Shown piece after piece: positions 35,872 through 47,373 of a stretch of DNA of 64,000 nucleotides (positions are counted from its first letter, which is position 1; each line of letters starts with the position of its first letter). The stretch comes from Emmonsiellopsis sp. PD_33 (Eukaryota > Ascomycota > Eurotiomycetes > Onygenales > Ajellomycetaceae). The notes beneath the pieces are model-generated. The model was given only the letters and a program-made list of their open reading frames with translations. It made no database searches and was not told where the DNA came from. The position numbers and the translations under genes are program-made. The stretch lies in NCBI GenBank assembly GCA_032988165.1, contig JANTQF010000097.1:49592-113591 (forward strand), written 5' to 3'.

Positions 35872-36834
35872 TCACCAAACAGCCAAAAACCCCACCATCA
35901 GAGCCATTGCCCATGCAAGAAAACTCCTTGTTGCACCTGCAATTGAAAGCCTCACTCCACTGCCGTGCTGCACATGAACGCAGGTCAATCTAATCTCCCC
36001 AATAGTATCATCGGGATCTTCAACTGCTGGGTACTTGTGTAGGTAGAAGGGCTGCGCCTTGCGAACTGCGACGTCGAGATCTGTCTTGTTGTCTGTTTCG
36101 CGCTCTGTGGACATCTTTATGGCTCCGATATGGGACGGGTCGGAACCATTTCCCCCGGGAATAACGGCTATGGAGTAATCAATGCCCAGCGCGGGTGGCT
36201 TTTGTTAGTGTCTCTCATCTCCATGAAATTTACAATGAACTGCGACAACAATTGAAACCTGGGATAGTGGGCAGATAGGATTCAACATACTTCCACTAGC
36301 AAAAAGGGCCCCATCCCCTTCATAATCAAGCGTGTCAAAAACCCTACCCATAAATGCGATGCAAGGGGATCTGCCTTTAAGGTTAAGCAAAGAACCAACC
36401 CCCATCGTCATTACAGACTCGATATTTTCTTCGTCGAATAATGTCGAGCAGTCGCCAGGGTCATCCTTATGGTCCGCCACGATGGGAAGAAGCGCGAAGC
36501 AAATATTGTACGGTACATCTGGACCATCTATCACCACATTCTCCGGGACACCCAGAGAATATCTCTCGAAAAGCCGGGACTTGCCGTTGCCCACATCGGC
36601 ATCGATAACGTCGAGATCCCAGGTCCAATTTGCCGGAGGTGCCGATGGGTTTTTATCATCAAACCCTTTAAAGGAGAACGTCCCATTAATGTCCGACTGG
36701 CGGGTGATTTGGTCCATGCCGGAATATTCCTGATATCCACATTCTATCGAAGAGCCAGGGCATGTGATTTCCGACACGGCCAGGGCAGAAGGGATGAGAA
36801 GAAATCCCGCGAGGGAAATCCCGTTCAATATCAT
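35872..36834 (-). CDS. Small secreted, probably GPI-anchored protein, unknown function
   Basis: Exons 36291-36834 and 35872-36167 join in phase (ASG|TVIPGGNGSD; intron gtatgt...ccatag with branch cactaac) to 279 aa. The N-terminus MILNGISLAGFLLIPSALAV is a signal peptide. The C-terminus has a Ser/Gly/Ala cleavage area (SIAGATRSF) followed by the hydrophobic LAWAMALMVGFLAVW, as in GPI-anchored proteins. Mature cysteines are few (TCPG, ECGY, NICF, DCST, SPC, TCVH), possibly forming disulfides. Acting at the cell wall or surface is inferred. No family recognised. The gene is intact, CpG-containing, and trapped between the copia block and the Mutator-like element, whose TIR starts 125 bp upstream of its ATG. 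Confidence 0.75.
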
Positions 36835-36958
36835 CTTTCGATCTCAGGAGTGTTGGGGGTTCTTGAGCCGGGAGGGAAAAAGGCGCAACCAAGAGAGGGT
36901 ATTTGTTCAGCGGGAAAATTAGGAAGCAGTCTTTTTCTAGAGGATAGCGGCTTGTTTT

Positions 36959-37057
36959 AGGGTGTGCTATTTACACCGGGTACCCGGCTATTTACACCAG
37001 AAAAATAGATGACTAATCAGGAAAAAAAATAACTGGTACCTGATATTACATACAAAA
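36959..37057 (+). repeat. Left TIR of MULE
   Basis: Contains two direct copies of CTATTTACACC on either side of a GGGTACCC palindrome, then aaaatagatgactaatcagg. Mirror of 40087-40185. Confidence 0.88.
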
Positions 37058-37267
37058 ATACTACTGTAGTGATGTAGACTAATGTGCTAACCCCACACAA
37101 TGATTTTCAACCTCAACCTCCCTCACCACCTTACTCACTGCTGCACCCCCCCCCTTCCCCATGAATATTTCTATCATTCAAATTCCTGTCTCTACTACAT
37201 TTACTACTATGTCTTCTACTATATCTTCTACTATGTCTTTTTTTTAACTACATCTTCCACTACTACC

Positions 37268-39880
37268 ATGTTCAAAATGTCAGTTCCATTGCTATCCACT
37301 GTGCCTGAGAGCCAGTTTTCAGATGTAGAATGACTGTCCCAGTTCAATATAGTTACTTTCATTGAGAATGAAGGTATTTTTGAGACATAACAGCTAGAGA
37401 TTCAGCTGCTAAATGAAGAACAATGTGTGTAGCTTATTAAGAGTCAGTTCTTTTTGCAGGATAATGAGTATGAGCAAGTTAAGGTGGAGGAGGAGGTAGA
37501 GGTGGAGGTGGATGAGAGTAATATCAACCAGGTAGATGATAGTGATGATGAAGATCTTGAGACTCTGACATCTAAGCCTGAGCCTGCTAAAGAACACATT
37601 CAAATTACTAGTAGGCTTTCTAAACTTACTGGTCTTACTGTTCAGATATTTAACATAGAGCTGATCAACCATCTCAACCTGAATTGTAAAGATTTCAGCT
37701 TTATGATTATAACTCTTTACTCTAGCTACTAGGACAATTAATATATGCTTGCATGTGACTACTCAGGGCAATATAGAGACCCTTACAATATTACAAATGA
37801 GGATTGAAAGTGTAAAAATACTGCCACTTGAAAGACTAGCTGTTCATTCCAACTTCTTGTAAAGAAAGACTGTACTGAGTAAATTATAGTGGTTAAACAT
37901 TAATATTATAACCACCTACTGTCAAATTGGAGCCAGGCCCACTCAATGCACTATATATAAGTACTTCCTGAGAATATACAGGCTGTAATATTCAACTACA
38001 TTAAATCTACTGTTCCTGCCTGAATGATATATATGATCCTCAACTGGGAATTTAACTGTATCAACCTTATTAATAGAGATCTATATAACCTCACTGGTGA
38101 CCTTACCTGGGGTGAATTAAAAGGTTGAATGCCTATTCAAGCTCTAGTTGATAAGCTAGCCTCTGATGAGCAGATGATTATTACTATATATAAAAAGAAT
38201 GAAGATAATTATATAACTCACCTTGTAATCTTCCACAAGCTCTTAATTGAATTTCTTTGTGATAACCCTGACATTTTGCTTCTGAATTCCACCTATAAAA
38301 TGAATTAATATTGCCTGCCTTTACTCAGCATTATTTTTATCATTAAGCTACATATAATGATCAATTTGGGCTTTATATTCATGAATGGTGAAAAGGAGAT
38401 AAACTATTCATAAGTGTCTCTAGTGGGAGAGATCTTTATTTACACCTCACTTAATTCTCTGTTGTGGTGGCAACCTGCCTAATTAGGTTAGTAAATTTCC
38501 TAATTAAGTTAAATATTAATAAAAAAACTAGATTTATACTAACATCTATCCACAGCTGGGCCTGCCTGCAAATCCAAATGATATTTGACACTCATGATAT
38601 TAAATATCTACCTGTTATAGTAACTAACTGAGAGCTGACCTTAACCAATGCACTTGATGATGTTTTTTATACTAGTTATTAACTTCTCTGTGAGTAATAT
38701 GTTGACTACAACATTATTAGCTGCACTAAAAAGTGCTTCTCCTTTGCTATACTTGATAATGCTGATATCAAAGATCTTAACTGTAACAGAGAGAGTAATA
38801 AGGACCACTATGAGTCATTCATGAAGAAATGGTGAACACTTCTCTTATCTCCTATAAAAGAAGAGTATAAATAGTGCTGGATTGCATTCAGAGTGAATCA
38901 ATCTGAGGATCTAGTAGATTACTGTGAGAATACTTAATTAAGGAATTATATCTAGAGAATTATATGTTGCTATACTGACACTATTCTGCATCTTAGCTAC
39001 TATATTTCTTTATATACAAAGGGATCCCACTGGGTCTTAAAGTAATATATAATCACTTCATCAGAAGATCTATAGGTTACTATTTACTGAATCTATCAAT
39101 TTTAGAATAATCAGCATTCCAACTACTAAAATGTACTGGCAGAGGCTAAATCCAAGACCCCTAGAATTACATTAACATTTCTATTTTGTTAGTTGGTTGG
39201 CAAGGTCTCATCCTTTGCACTGCACTTACTCTGTGGCTGACTAAATGTAGTAAGAAAATTAAAGAATTACTAGAAGTAGTATCTAACTAACTGTTTGAAT
39301 TACATCTATATGGGGCTTTCTTGCAAGCACTATATCTATTAAAGGCTGGATGAAAAGCTTCTAATTGAATTGAATACTATTCATTTTCATTGGCTGTATG
39401 ATTAGGAGGCTAGGTGCTATCTTCAATGTGCTGAAGGTGGTGAGGTTCTATTTCCTCATGAGGTTGTTGCTGAATCAGCTATATAGGGGGATAACATGTG
39501 GGCTAAGAGGGGTAGGGCTCAGGGTTGAGGATAGGGCTTTATACACTGGGGTTCAACTGCCACAGAGAGGATAGAACAAATGCTGCAGGCACAGTAGGTA
39601 CAGCAAAATTGATATAGATATCAACTTGAGATAGTGCTGGCTGCAGCTGTGGATGAGCAACATATAGCCTATAATATCACTGGTGTGGGGTGTATTGTTG
39701 GTAGTGGTACTACTGCAGCTTCTCTCAGTACTAAGCCCCCTACCTCTATGGCACCTGCAGCACTTGATAATTTAATTTCCTCATGAAAATGGTCTGCTAC
39801 ACTGACCTCCCTAATCTGCATGCCTTGTTGAAACTGTACCATCTGCAAATCCTACTATGATGTCACCTTGCAGGGTATAA
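37268..39880 (+). pseudogene. MULE transposase remnant
   Basis: Starts near an ATG (MSVPLLSTVPESQ) with a strongly acidic N-terminal region (37454-37600). A FAR1-like N-terminal zinc region follows (CDYSGQYRDPYNITNEDWKC, ~37750-37820). The transposase core has CDNPDILLLNSTYKMN (~38260-38310), where MULE proteins have LLDSTYKTN with the first catalytic Asp; here that Asp reads Asn. FIFMNGEKEINYS follows. A Gly/Pro/Gln-rich tail ends before the right TIR. Many stops; not functional. MULE transposases cut and paste the element through its TIRs. Confidence 0.75.
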
Positions 39881-40086
39881 ACCAGGCATTTTTTGAGATA
39901 TTAGGGGGGAAGGCAGATGCAGCAGCTGAAATAGAGGACCTCCTGATTCTAGGAAGCTGTAATATGCAGAGTCAGCAGTTAGTGGTGGTGGGAGACAGTC
40001 AGGTGTTGGTGGGTGATATTGTTGATATCTTGGATTAATAATGGGTGGGTGGAGTTGGGTCATTAATGTACTTCTAGGTGCTAGTG

Positions 40087-40185
40087 TTTTGTATGTAATA
40101 TCAGGTACCAGTTATTTTTTTTCCTGATTAGTCATCTATTTTTCCAGTGTAAATAGCTGGGTACCCGGTGTAAATAGCACACCCT
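40087..40185 (-). repeat. Right TIR of MULE
   Basis: Inverse complement of 36959-37057, same internal CTATTTACAC duplication and GGGTACCC core; followed by CTTGTTTT target duplication. Confidence 0.88.
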
Positions 40186-40194
40186 CTTGTTTTA

Positions 40195-42286
40195 TAGTTA
40201 GTACTGCTGCTACTCTCCATCTCCTCCAGGAAGAGTGGTGGGCCGGTGGGCCGATATTTCACGCTCGATCTAACTAGTTACCCCGTCCAGAATAGCCGTC
40301 CGCCGGACAAGTATAGTGGGTATTACTAAACCCATAAGAAGGGACACACAGTGTTGATCCCATTACTTGGGAATGAAGAGACTGATGATCGTCGGTGGCA
40401 GGAGTATTTTTACCTCCTGAAACTCCACCAGCCCCAGCTTAAGTCGAGCTTTAATAACTTAATCAGATGGAGCAATGGAGCATGCCAGGGCTTTGTGGCA
40501 GGGAAAGTGGGGGGATATTGGCATCTTGCCATGATATTGGAGGCCAAACATCCGGATTTTGTCGGGTTTTGGGCCCTGGTCGGGCTGGATAGTCGTTAAC
40601 TACTGTAGTTAACTATCCACTCTGCTGAGCCATTCCCGAACGGCCTTTACTTGTTGGTTGGGAGCAAAGGGCAAGAGGAAAATACAATCGCAGCCCTAAC
40701 CACTAACATCAAATTGCAAAAATAATATCTGCATAAATCCCTCCTCTAGAAAACTAATCTTGCCCTTCAGAATTACACCTCCATTCCACCTCCTCGACGC
40801 GCCGTGGCGCTTATCCCGCCTAGACTTAACTAGTTAACCACCCGCCCTCTTGGCGCCAGACGCGACATCATTCATCAGCAATGCTGAAATTCCTACCACC
40901 ACTCACAGATTGTAGAAGCTGCCAACAAGAAATCTGGCTGCATCATTATGTCCTGCGCGCCCTACTTTCCCTGGGAAAACCCTCTTGATGATCGAAGCAG
41001 CCTCGTCCCAAACAAAGCGTGCCAAATTCAATCGTGGGAGAATTCCAGGGATGCGAGTGGGGTCCGCTGAGATCCTTCAAAGACAAAGATTTAAGTGGAA
41101 CTACAATAGCTGCCGAAGAGTGAGGAACATCGTTTTCGCATTCTTCGCGAGTCTATCTCCTTCAGGCTCTAACTCCCTAGTCGCGGTGGATATGGTTCAT
41201 TTTTATCCTTATTAAATGTTCCGTAGCGCTCTCCGCGCTGCAGGGAGGCGGGCAATGGAGGCTGATAACTATGCTTTCTGTTCATTGCCCTGTTAAAACC
41301 AGGAATCATAGTAACGGTTTAGAAGAACATACAGAGCGAAGACTAGGGTATGCCGAAGCGATATCAAGCCCAATCACAACATATCATATCAGAAATATCA
41401 TGCCGATAGATCACGAAACCATCAGTAATGATGCCGCAGTCGCAACCATAATCCATGCAACAAATCGCAACCCTCTCCACTACCACTAGCCGCGTTCGCA
41501 AAGCCCCAACAGCCGGAGACTACTGCCAGGGAATCAGATAGAGCTGGCTGATGGCACTATCAAATTCCATCCACCCTGCTGTCAGCCGTGTGCGTGAACT
41601 CCGAAATTACTAGCATCTCATCGGCGTTCTAGGCCGGTTTGTTGTCCTATAACCCAAGGCAGTCTCCTGTAAGGCCCAATAACCCATCAAACCAAATCAC
41701 CAAAGCTTCCACCTTTCAATCTTCAAAATAAAGCAATGATCCCATCGGTACCCGCCACGACAGGTGGGGAGGTTGGGCGAAAAATGCATTTGCGGCCGTC
41801 TTGCATGTAGAAAAGCGGAATGGGGAGCAGGCGGGGAGATTCCATGGGACCCTTGCATGCCACCGTGTTCCGCGCTTGATTGGGGAGAAAACATATCTCA
41901 AAATCAATTCAGTGTTATCAGGGGCCGTTGGTAGGGGAAGGCCATGCCCGCCCAATTTTTCCCTTGGTTTCTTCGTTTTCTTTAGATATCGGGATCAGTG
42001 GGTAGAAATAGACGAGCCTCGTCCGGAAAACGTCAAAATGATCATCGGCTCGATGATACTTCTCTGCCCCAACATTTCCGCCTGATCAAATTGGTGCGCC
42101 GGAGGGGTTCTTCCTGCTCCGCTGTACAGGGTCCAAAATAGAACCACTATATAGTTGGCGTCGGCTCGACAAATTCATACATAGGTGTAGAAGCATCTGT
42201 CAATGAACGTGTACCAGACTACCACTACCCCGGCGTATACATATGGTCTGCGCTCGAGGGTTAGCATTGCCACTCTTAACTATTCA
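40195..42286. other. Intergenic, no gene seen
   Basis: Two kilobases of normal composition. A plus frame at 40351-40599 (with CQGFVAGKVGGYWHLAMILE) might be a gene fragment but lacks splice context or a known domain. Several inverted repeats (for example gttaactactgtagttaac at ~40598) suggest small repeat remnants. Confidence 0.4.
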
Positions 42287-43949
42287 CTATGTCGAGTTGC
42301 CCGCAAATTTTCTCGCAGCCCACGCAGAGCCATATTCTTGGTACTGTTGTTTCGTAATTGCCACTTCTTTTAGGGCCTCTCGGTTGCTTGCTAAACGGGA
42401 GGCACCTAGCCAGGTAAAACGTATAGGGCTGGTTTCAATAGTGTCAGCCGATGCGGAATAAATTTGGAATTTCCACTACAAGGAGATGAAGAGGATTGGG
42501 TCTGGTGGATTCAAACTTACTCATCTGGCTTTTTGACGCGCACAACGCACTCTGCTGAGGCCAGTTTTCGGAGCTCGGTTTCACTATATAAATATGTTAG
42601 TCATCCGATGATATAGGTTTGTTTTCTGGTTAAAGCATTTGAAAATGGATCGAATCCCGGATTAACTTACAGCCTTTCCACGAATCCCGGAATCAACGAG
42701 TTCCCGCCCACAACCAAAACATTGGCTAAAAATGCCGGATGCAAACCAGTCGGCAACACAGACAAACTCTGCATCACTATCTCAGGAATCCCCAGCTGTT
42801 TCATCCCTATATCCCCAGGGTTGAATAGAATCTCGGGGACAGTAAACCTCTCGTTCCCCAGCACCAACACGTCCTCCGCCAGCGTTGCAGGTGTGGAGCC
42901 CGACAGAAGTTCTTTCTTCTTCTTGGCCGTGAGAAAATTATCGTGCGGGCGCATGAATCCCTTTTTGTGCGCATTGGGGTCAGGGAGAACATAATCGACC
43001 ACGATACCTTCGGCCGCATTGTCTGCCGTCCGCTTTTTAGTATTCCCCTTCCATGTTCGTTCCATATCACACGGGAAATCGTTGCTGACGAAACAGACGG
43101 TTTCTTTAACTTGATTGATTATGTAGGTTTCATCGAGCATGTTGTATTGGCGGATCGAGACGAGTTCCTTGAGGTAGTTGGTCAAGTATTTCCCGCCTAT
43201 ATCCAGGCGTCTGATGCCGCGTTGGAGCGGTCGACCATTGTAGACCGGCGTAACCGTTGTGTGTGAATAACCAGAGTCGATTACAAGAAGACACTCGATG
43301 GGAAGGACAGCAGACGTTGGATCTGTGGAGACCGGGTCCCCGAATAGAGAATGGATCTCATTCCAAGCATTTAGCGTCGGTCCTGGTCACCCAAAAAAAT
43401 ATAGTCAGTTCTCATCTCACCGTCCTCAGCACGTACATGAGAGGGTAAATACCCACCAATACACCTGGCATAACCCCCAAACCCCCACTCTTCCATAATA
43501 ATCTCATCCGCATTCTTCTGCAGCGCAGGTATTGCATTCGGCGCCTCTGTAAAAACTAACGTTGTATTCTCTGGATCAGCACATCGAACCTCTCCCTTTC
43601 TTGCCGTCGCCTCGTCAAAAAAGGTATGTTCCCATATCTCTTTTTGCGCTTCCCAATTCACCACATATCCTTTCTCCACGGGCCGGCGGAAAGCTGCCTC
43701 GTTCCAGTCCGAGATGTGTGTGCTGAGTTGGGCGCCGGTGTAGACGTGTTTGTCTCGTGTTCGGACGAGGGCATTCGGGATGACGAGGCATGAATTTAGG
43801 GATTCGGAAGGAGATTTAGAGGAGATATCTGGCGCGTAGCCGGCTTTCAATGTGTATGCGCCATTATCAATTATGAGGGTTCTGTCGGGGAGCGGTTGAG
43901 GGGCTGGAGCGGCGGGTTTACCACCCCGCGTGGGCTTTGTGGTTCCCAT
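42287..43949 (-). CDS. arp6: Actin-related protein Arp6, SWR1 chromatin-remodelling subunit
   Basis: Arp6 is a structural subunit of the SWR1 complex that exchanges H2A for H2A.Z. Exons 43457-43949, 42671-43382, 42521-42583 and 42287-42428 join in phase to 469 aa. The start is the ATG in APTMGTTKPTRG; the frame extends 5' only through a non-ATG codon. Actin-fold signatures: TLIIDNGAYTLKAGYAPD (phosphate-1 loop), EEWGFGGYARCIG|PTLNAWNE, LLVIDSGYSHTTVTPVYNG (phosphate-2), YLKELVSIRQYNMLDETYII (Arp6-typical insertion), NVLVVGGNSLIPGFVERL (adenosine motif), and FTWLGASRLASNREAL plus YQEYGSAWAARKF at the C-terminus. A basic loop (TAKKKKELLSG) sits mid-protein. No damage seen. It lies tail-to-head with the dioxygenase gene, 475 bp downstream of it. 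Confidence 0.93.
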
Positions 43950-44424
43950 TGTTGGAGCGAAGAAAACTATGCAGACGGAGTATATCAATTTCCAGCCATC
44001 TCGAGGGTAGTCAAGAAGCTCGAGGCCGCCAGACTGAATGTTGATGACGACAGGGAAGAGCGAGCTTCAAGATATCTGCGGATCGGACATTCAATGTTCC
44101 GGGCGGAACTTTAAATGTCCGCTGTTCCGCCCTCAACCTGCTCGACTACATAGATTGAACGACATTCATAAGGGTGACTCTGGGACCGCAAGTCATTATG
44201 GGGAGTTGTTATTATTTGATACTGTTGTGAAGTCGATATTAAACCCATCCTACAGTCACATCCATATACATACGAGTTGGGATAGTTTGAATAAACGAAC
44301 AAATACTACGCCAGTAACTCTACTGCTGAGGACGGACGGACATTATCATTCATTATGCTAATCACAATATTCCAAGGCTTGCATCAACACCATACATGGA
44401 AGTTCTATATTCATCCTAAACCGC

Positions 44425-45764
44425 TCATTCCTTTTGGGCGGAAGCTAAGGCCGCCCGTCTTCCGGTGCTGTTGGGATCAAGATACGGGCGCTCCCCAAGA
44501 CTCACGGCCCGCTGCCCAGTTCGGGCCCCCAGGCCCTCAATGTCGGCTGTTGCGGCATGGTACACGCTGCGGTTGTCCCAGATAGCTACGTTGACGCCAC
44601 GGTTAGTTCAGAGCTTGTGCTATGGACATACAATTACGTGACGTGTAAGGCGGGGCAGGATATAGATATCTTCCACTTACCAAGGTCATTCTTGTTTTGC
44701 CATTTGTAACGGACTTGCAGGTCATGGTTCTCAACGATCAATGTCACAAACCACTTCAGCAAGTGGTCACTCTCCGCCTCAGTAAGGTCGTTGACTCGTC
44801 CAACATGAGATCCAACAGCAAACACGCTCTTCCACCCAGTGACGGGATTGGTTCGAATCACTGGGTGAACAGCCTTGAGCTCTGCGCCGACGTTCTCTGG
44901 AGCCCCGCGTTCACCAGCGTACAGTTCGAAACCGTTTGCTTTGGCGCTCTCGCCGAAACCGGGCTGCTCATAGGTGGCGGTCAGGGATTCAAGGAACTTT
45001 TGATACGGCTCTGAGATCCGGTCATAAACCTCATAGCCCGACGCCCACAGGGTGTCTAAGAAACGTTTAATTAGCACACTATATTTCCCAAGGCAACACG
45101 CTGAACTTACCACCACCACTAGAAGGAAGCTCTGTCAACCGCAGGATGGCATAGTCGCTAGGGATTGGTTCGAAAGTGATGTCGCTGTGCCACTGTCTCC
45201 TGCCAGACTGTTTATACTGGTCCAAGAAACGTTTGCTGTAGGCCAGTTTGGCTTGTTCGGAGCTGATGACGCTGATCTCATCATCCTTGCCACCATATTG
45301 GCGGCCAGAGTTGGCAACAGGGTGGATGTGGAGCTTGGAAGTGCTGGGTTTGCCAGACAGTTCACCAAGACGCTGAGCAAGTTCCTTCTGCAATTCGTTG
45401 TCCAGATCATCCTGGGCACGGAAGAAGACAACTCCACGTTGAGAAACTAGAAATTGTTAGACATACCCGACTTCGTCCTTGGCTTGAGGAGTTGGGTTCG
45501 GGAGCTCTTACTCGTGATGGCCAGGTCCCTGATAAGCTCGTCAGAGTTGGGTGCCCGAAGCCATTTCTTCAGGTTGACGTTCTTGAACTCCCTGCCGATA
45601 ACAGGGGTCACGTCAAAGGAGTCAAACTGGTCCAAGGCACCAGATGGCTTCAGAGGTTCCCTGTGGGTGGAAGATGAGGGGGTGGCTAGCGATTTGGCAT
45701 CCTTAATGGATTTACCAGCTTCGACTGCGACGGGTTGGGGGGTATCAACGACAGAAGGGGCCAT
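44425..45764 (-). CDS. TauD/TfdA-family Fe(II)/2-oxoglutarate dioxygenase (probable sulfonate/taurine dioxygenase)
   Basis: The family uses Fe(II), O2 and 2-oxoglutarate to hydroxylate sulfonates (taurine, isethionate), releasing sulfite; related fungal enzymes act on other acids. Exons 45512-45764, 45111-45446, 44681-45055 and 44425-44585 join in phase to 374 aa, normal for fungal Jlp1-like proteins. Iron ligands: H-x-D in RRQWHSDITFEPIPSDYAIL and the distal His in IWDNRSVYHAATADIEG. The 2-oxoglutarate-binding Arg is probably in the segment after it (TGQRAVSLGERPY). SGGDTLWASGYEVYDRI and HPVIRTNPVTGWKSVF are also family-typical. The start is MAPSVVDTPQP. It is divergent from a Dal5-type transporter, and a CYS3-type site lies 240 bp upstream. 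The sulfonate substrate is inferred; xanthine or 2,4-D-like acids are alternatives. Confidence 0.85.
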
Positions 45765-46003
45765 TTTCAGTTAGGAAATAGAGTGAAGTGGTGTAAGATA
45801 TCGCTTTGATCTGTCTGCTACTTTGAGTTTTCTTTGGGGATGAGATACAAGAGGCGCTGGACGACGGTCTGAACGGGCCACTTTATACATCTTGTCAAGT
45901 GTATGGAAACAGTCAATCTGGTTCAACCCCACGGCCTCGCTGGCATGGGTTGTCGTGGTCTACTTGTCTCGAACATACAGGGCATGATGCGAAAAGGCGC
46001 CAG

Positions 46004-46013
46004 ATGATACCAT
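46004..46013. promoter_or_regulatory. CYS3/MetR-type sulfur-regulator site
   Basis: ATGATACCAT matches the Neurospora CYS3 consensus ATGRYRYCAT at all ten positions, 240 bp upstream of the dioxygenase start. By chance such a match is expected about once per 65 kb. Confidence 0.5.
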
Positions 46014-47117
46014 CCAACTCACATCAATCAACAATCGGGACGCAAGCTCTCTTAGTGGCTAATCCGGGAGGAAAACTGCTTCCCCGTGCGCCTGTCCCAC
46101 GTGCGTTCTGCGGGGGACGCACGCGATAATATCCCTGAGATGAGCAATATCTCGCCGTTGAGGTCGATCAGACATTCAATTGTCGTCATCCAGATCCGCA
46201 AGACGTTGGATAACACAGCCAGTCAATTGGCCTGTTCAATGCTTAGGCCGTTCGCTTATTAGCGCCGGGGATAAAAATACGTTTATTCCGGGCTAAGAAT
46301 ATCAGATGGCAGCAACAACGTTAAAATCGCAACATCTCACAACATCAAACGCTCTCGGGGGCCCAATACCAAGACCCCCAGATGCTGTCTACTCCCTGTT
46401 TACCAGATAAATTAAGCTAGTAGGATGGCTTCTTCCCGCCCCTGTTGTGGACCCCGGATTTCTCTGTTGCTCTCCTGCTGACGTCGTTGCAGTCTATCCT
46501 AGGTTTTTTTGAAAACTCAGAGGTAGAGAGGGAAACGCTCCTCCTGAGCTTCATTCAAAATCAAGCTGATATTGGAGAATCTTTTTAGAATGTTCCCACC
46601 GGCAGTCTATTTTTGAAGCTGGACGTGGTATTGCACTATCACAATCGCTCGTGCGGACTGCATTGAAAGCTTGTCACCAAATTACGGAAAGCCTAAGTTT
46701 ACGGCAATGTCGCTGCTTATCAGATTAAGGAATTACAAATGGCATGATATCCGCGTATCTACAGCCAATCTTTGGCCGTCTGAAGATAAGAGTCGTGATT
46801 CTGGCCGTTTTACTCCAGTCTTGCTAGCCAACTGTGAAACATCTTCACTAATTGCGAAGATGGAATTCTAAATTGCGTGCTGTATCCAGGGGCGCAATCT
46901 GCAGGTAGACTGGATACTACTCTCAAGCTGCATTTCATTTGTCTTAGCTATTTCTTGGCTACTCGGATTTAAGAGAAAGGACCTAGATACATGATTTATC
47001 CAAGTTATGTCGATTTTAATGCAAGGTGTGTCAGGATTCCCTCTGTTGGAAATATCGCATTGCATTTTGTTTATCAGCCATTGCTGTCAATCTACATTTG
47101 CGTGATTTGGGGCTTTT

Positions 47118-47127
47118 ATGGCATCGT
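47118..47127. promoter_or_regulatory. Near-consensus CYS3/MetR-type site
   Basis: ATGGCATCGT matches ATGRYRYCAT at nine of ten positions, 247 bp upstream of the transporter start. Weaker alone; of interest with its partner at 46004. Confidence 0.3.
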
Positions 47128-47373
47128 GAATGCGCTGGATGTTGTATTCTGATTTCACGATTTTAAGAGGAATTGACATCAGACAAGCAGCAATGTTGAT
47201 TCCCACGCCCGCCATAGGTTGCATTGGTATTGCGCAGTATGGTCTCTGTGATATAAGTGCACTGACGGTTCTCCTATTTCGAAATATCCATGCCGTGACA
47301 GTCTCATTGACTAGCAAAATTATCTTTTTTTGAACTGCTAGCTTTGGACTTGGTCTCCCTTCAGAGGTTGACA

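Larger units (their letters stand above)
36959..40185 (+). mobile_element. Mutator-like (MULE) DNA transposon with ~100-bp TIRs
   Basis: Inverted ends of about 100 bp (36959-37057 and 40087-40185) begin AGGGTGTGCTATTTACACC and differ by a handful of mostly transitional changes. The 8-bp direct repeat CTTGTTTT flanks the element (36951-36958, 40186-40193), within the 8-11 bp range of MULE target duplications. The interior encodes a MULE-type transposase remnant on the plus strand. The interior is CpG-free while the TIR core keeps CpG (ccgggtacccgg). Confidence 0.88.
45765..47373. promoter_or_regulatory. Divergent intergenic region of dioxygenase and transporter genes
   Basis: 1.6 kb without a convincing gene. 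It contains a perfect CYS3-type site (46004-46013), a one-mismatch copy (47118-47127), and GATA-type sequences such as gataag near 46787. Confidence 0.5.

Noticed and set aside
40351..40599. 82-codon plus-strand frame after the MULE
   Set aside because: No start context, splice signals or recognisable family; listed only as part of the intergenic stretch.
46004..46013. ATGATACCAT as a transposon footprint
   Set aside because: No flanking duplication or inverted ends; it fits the CYS3 consensus better.
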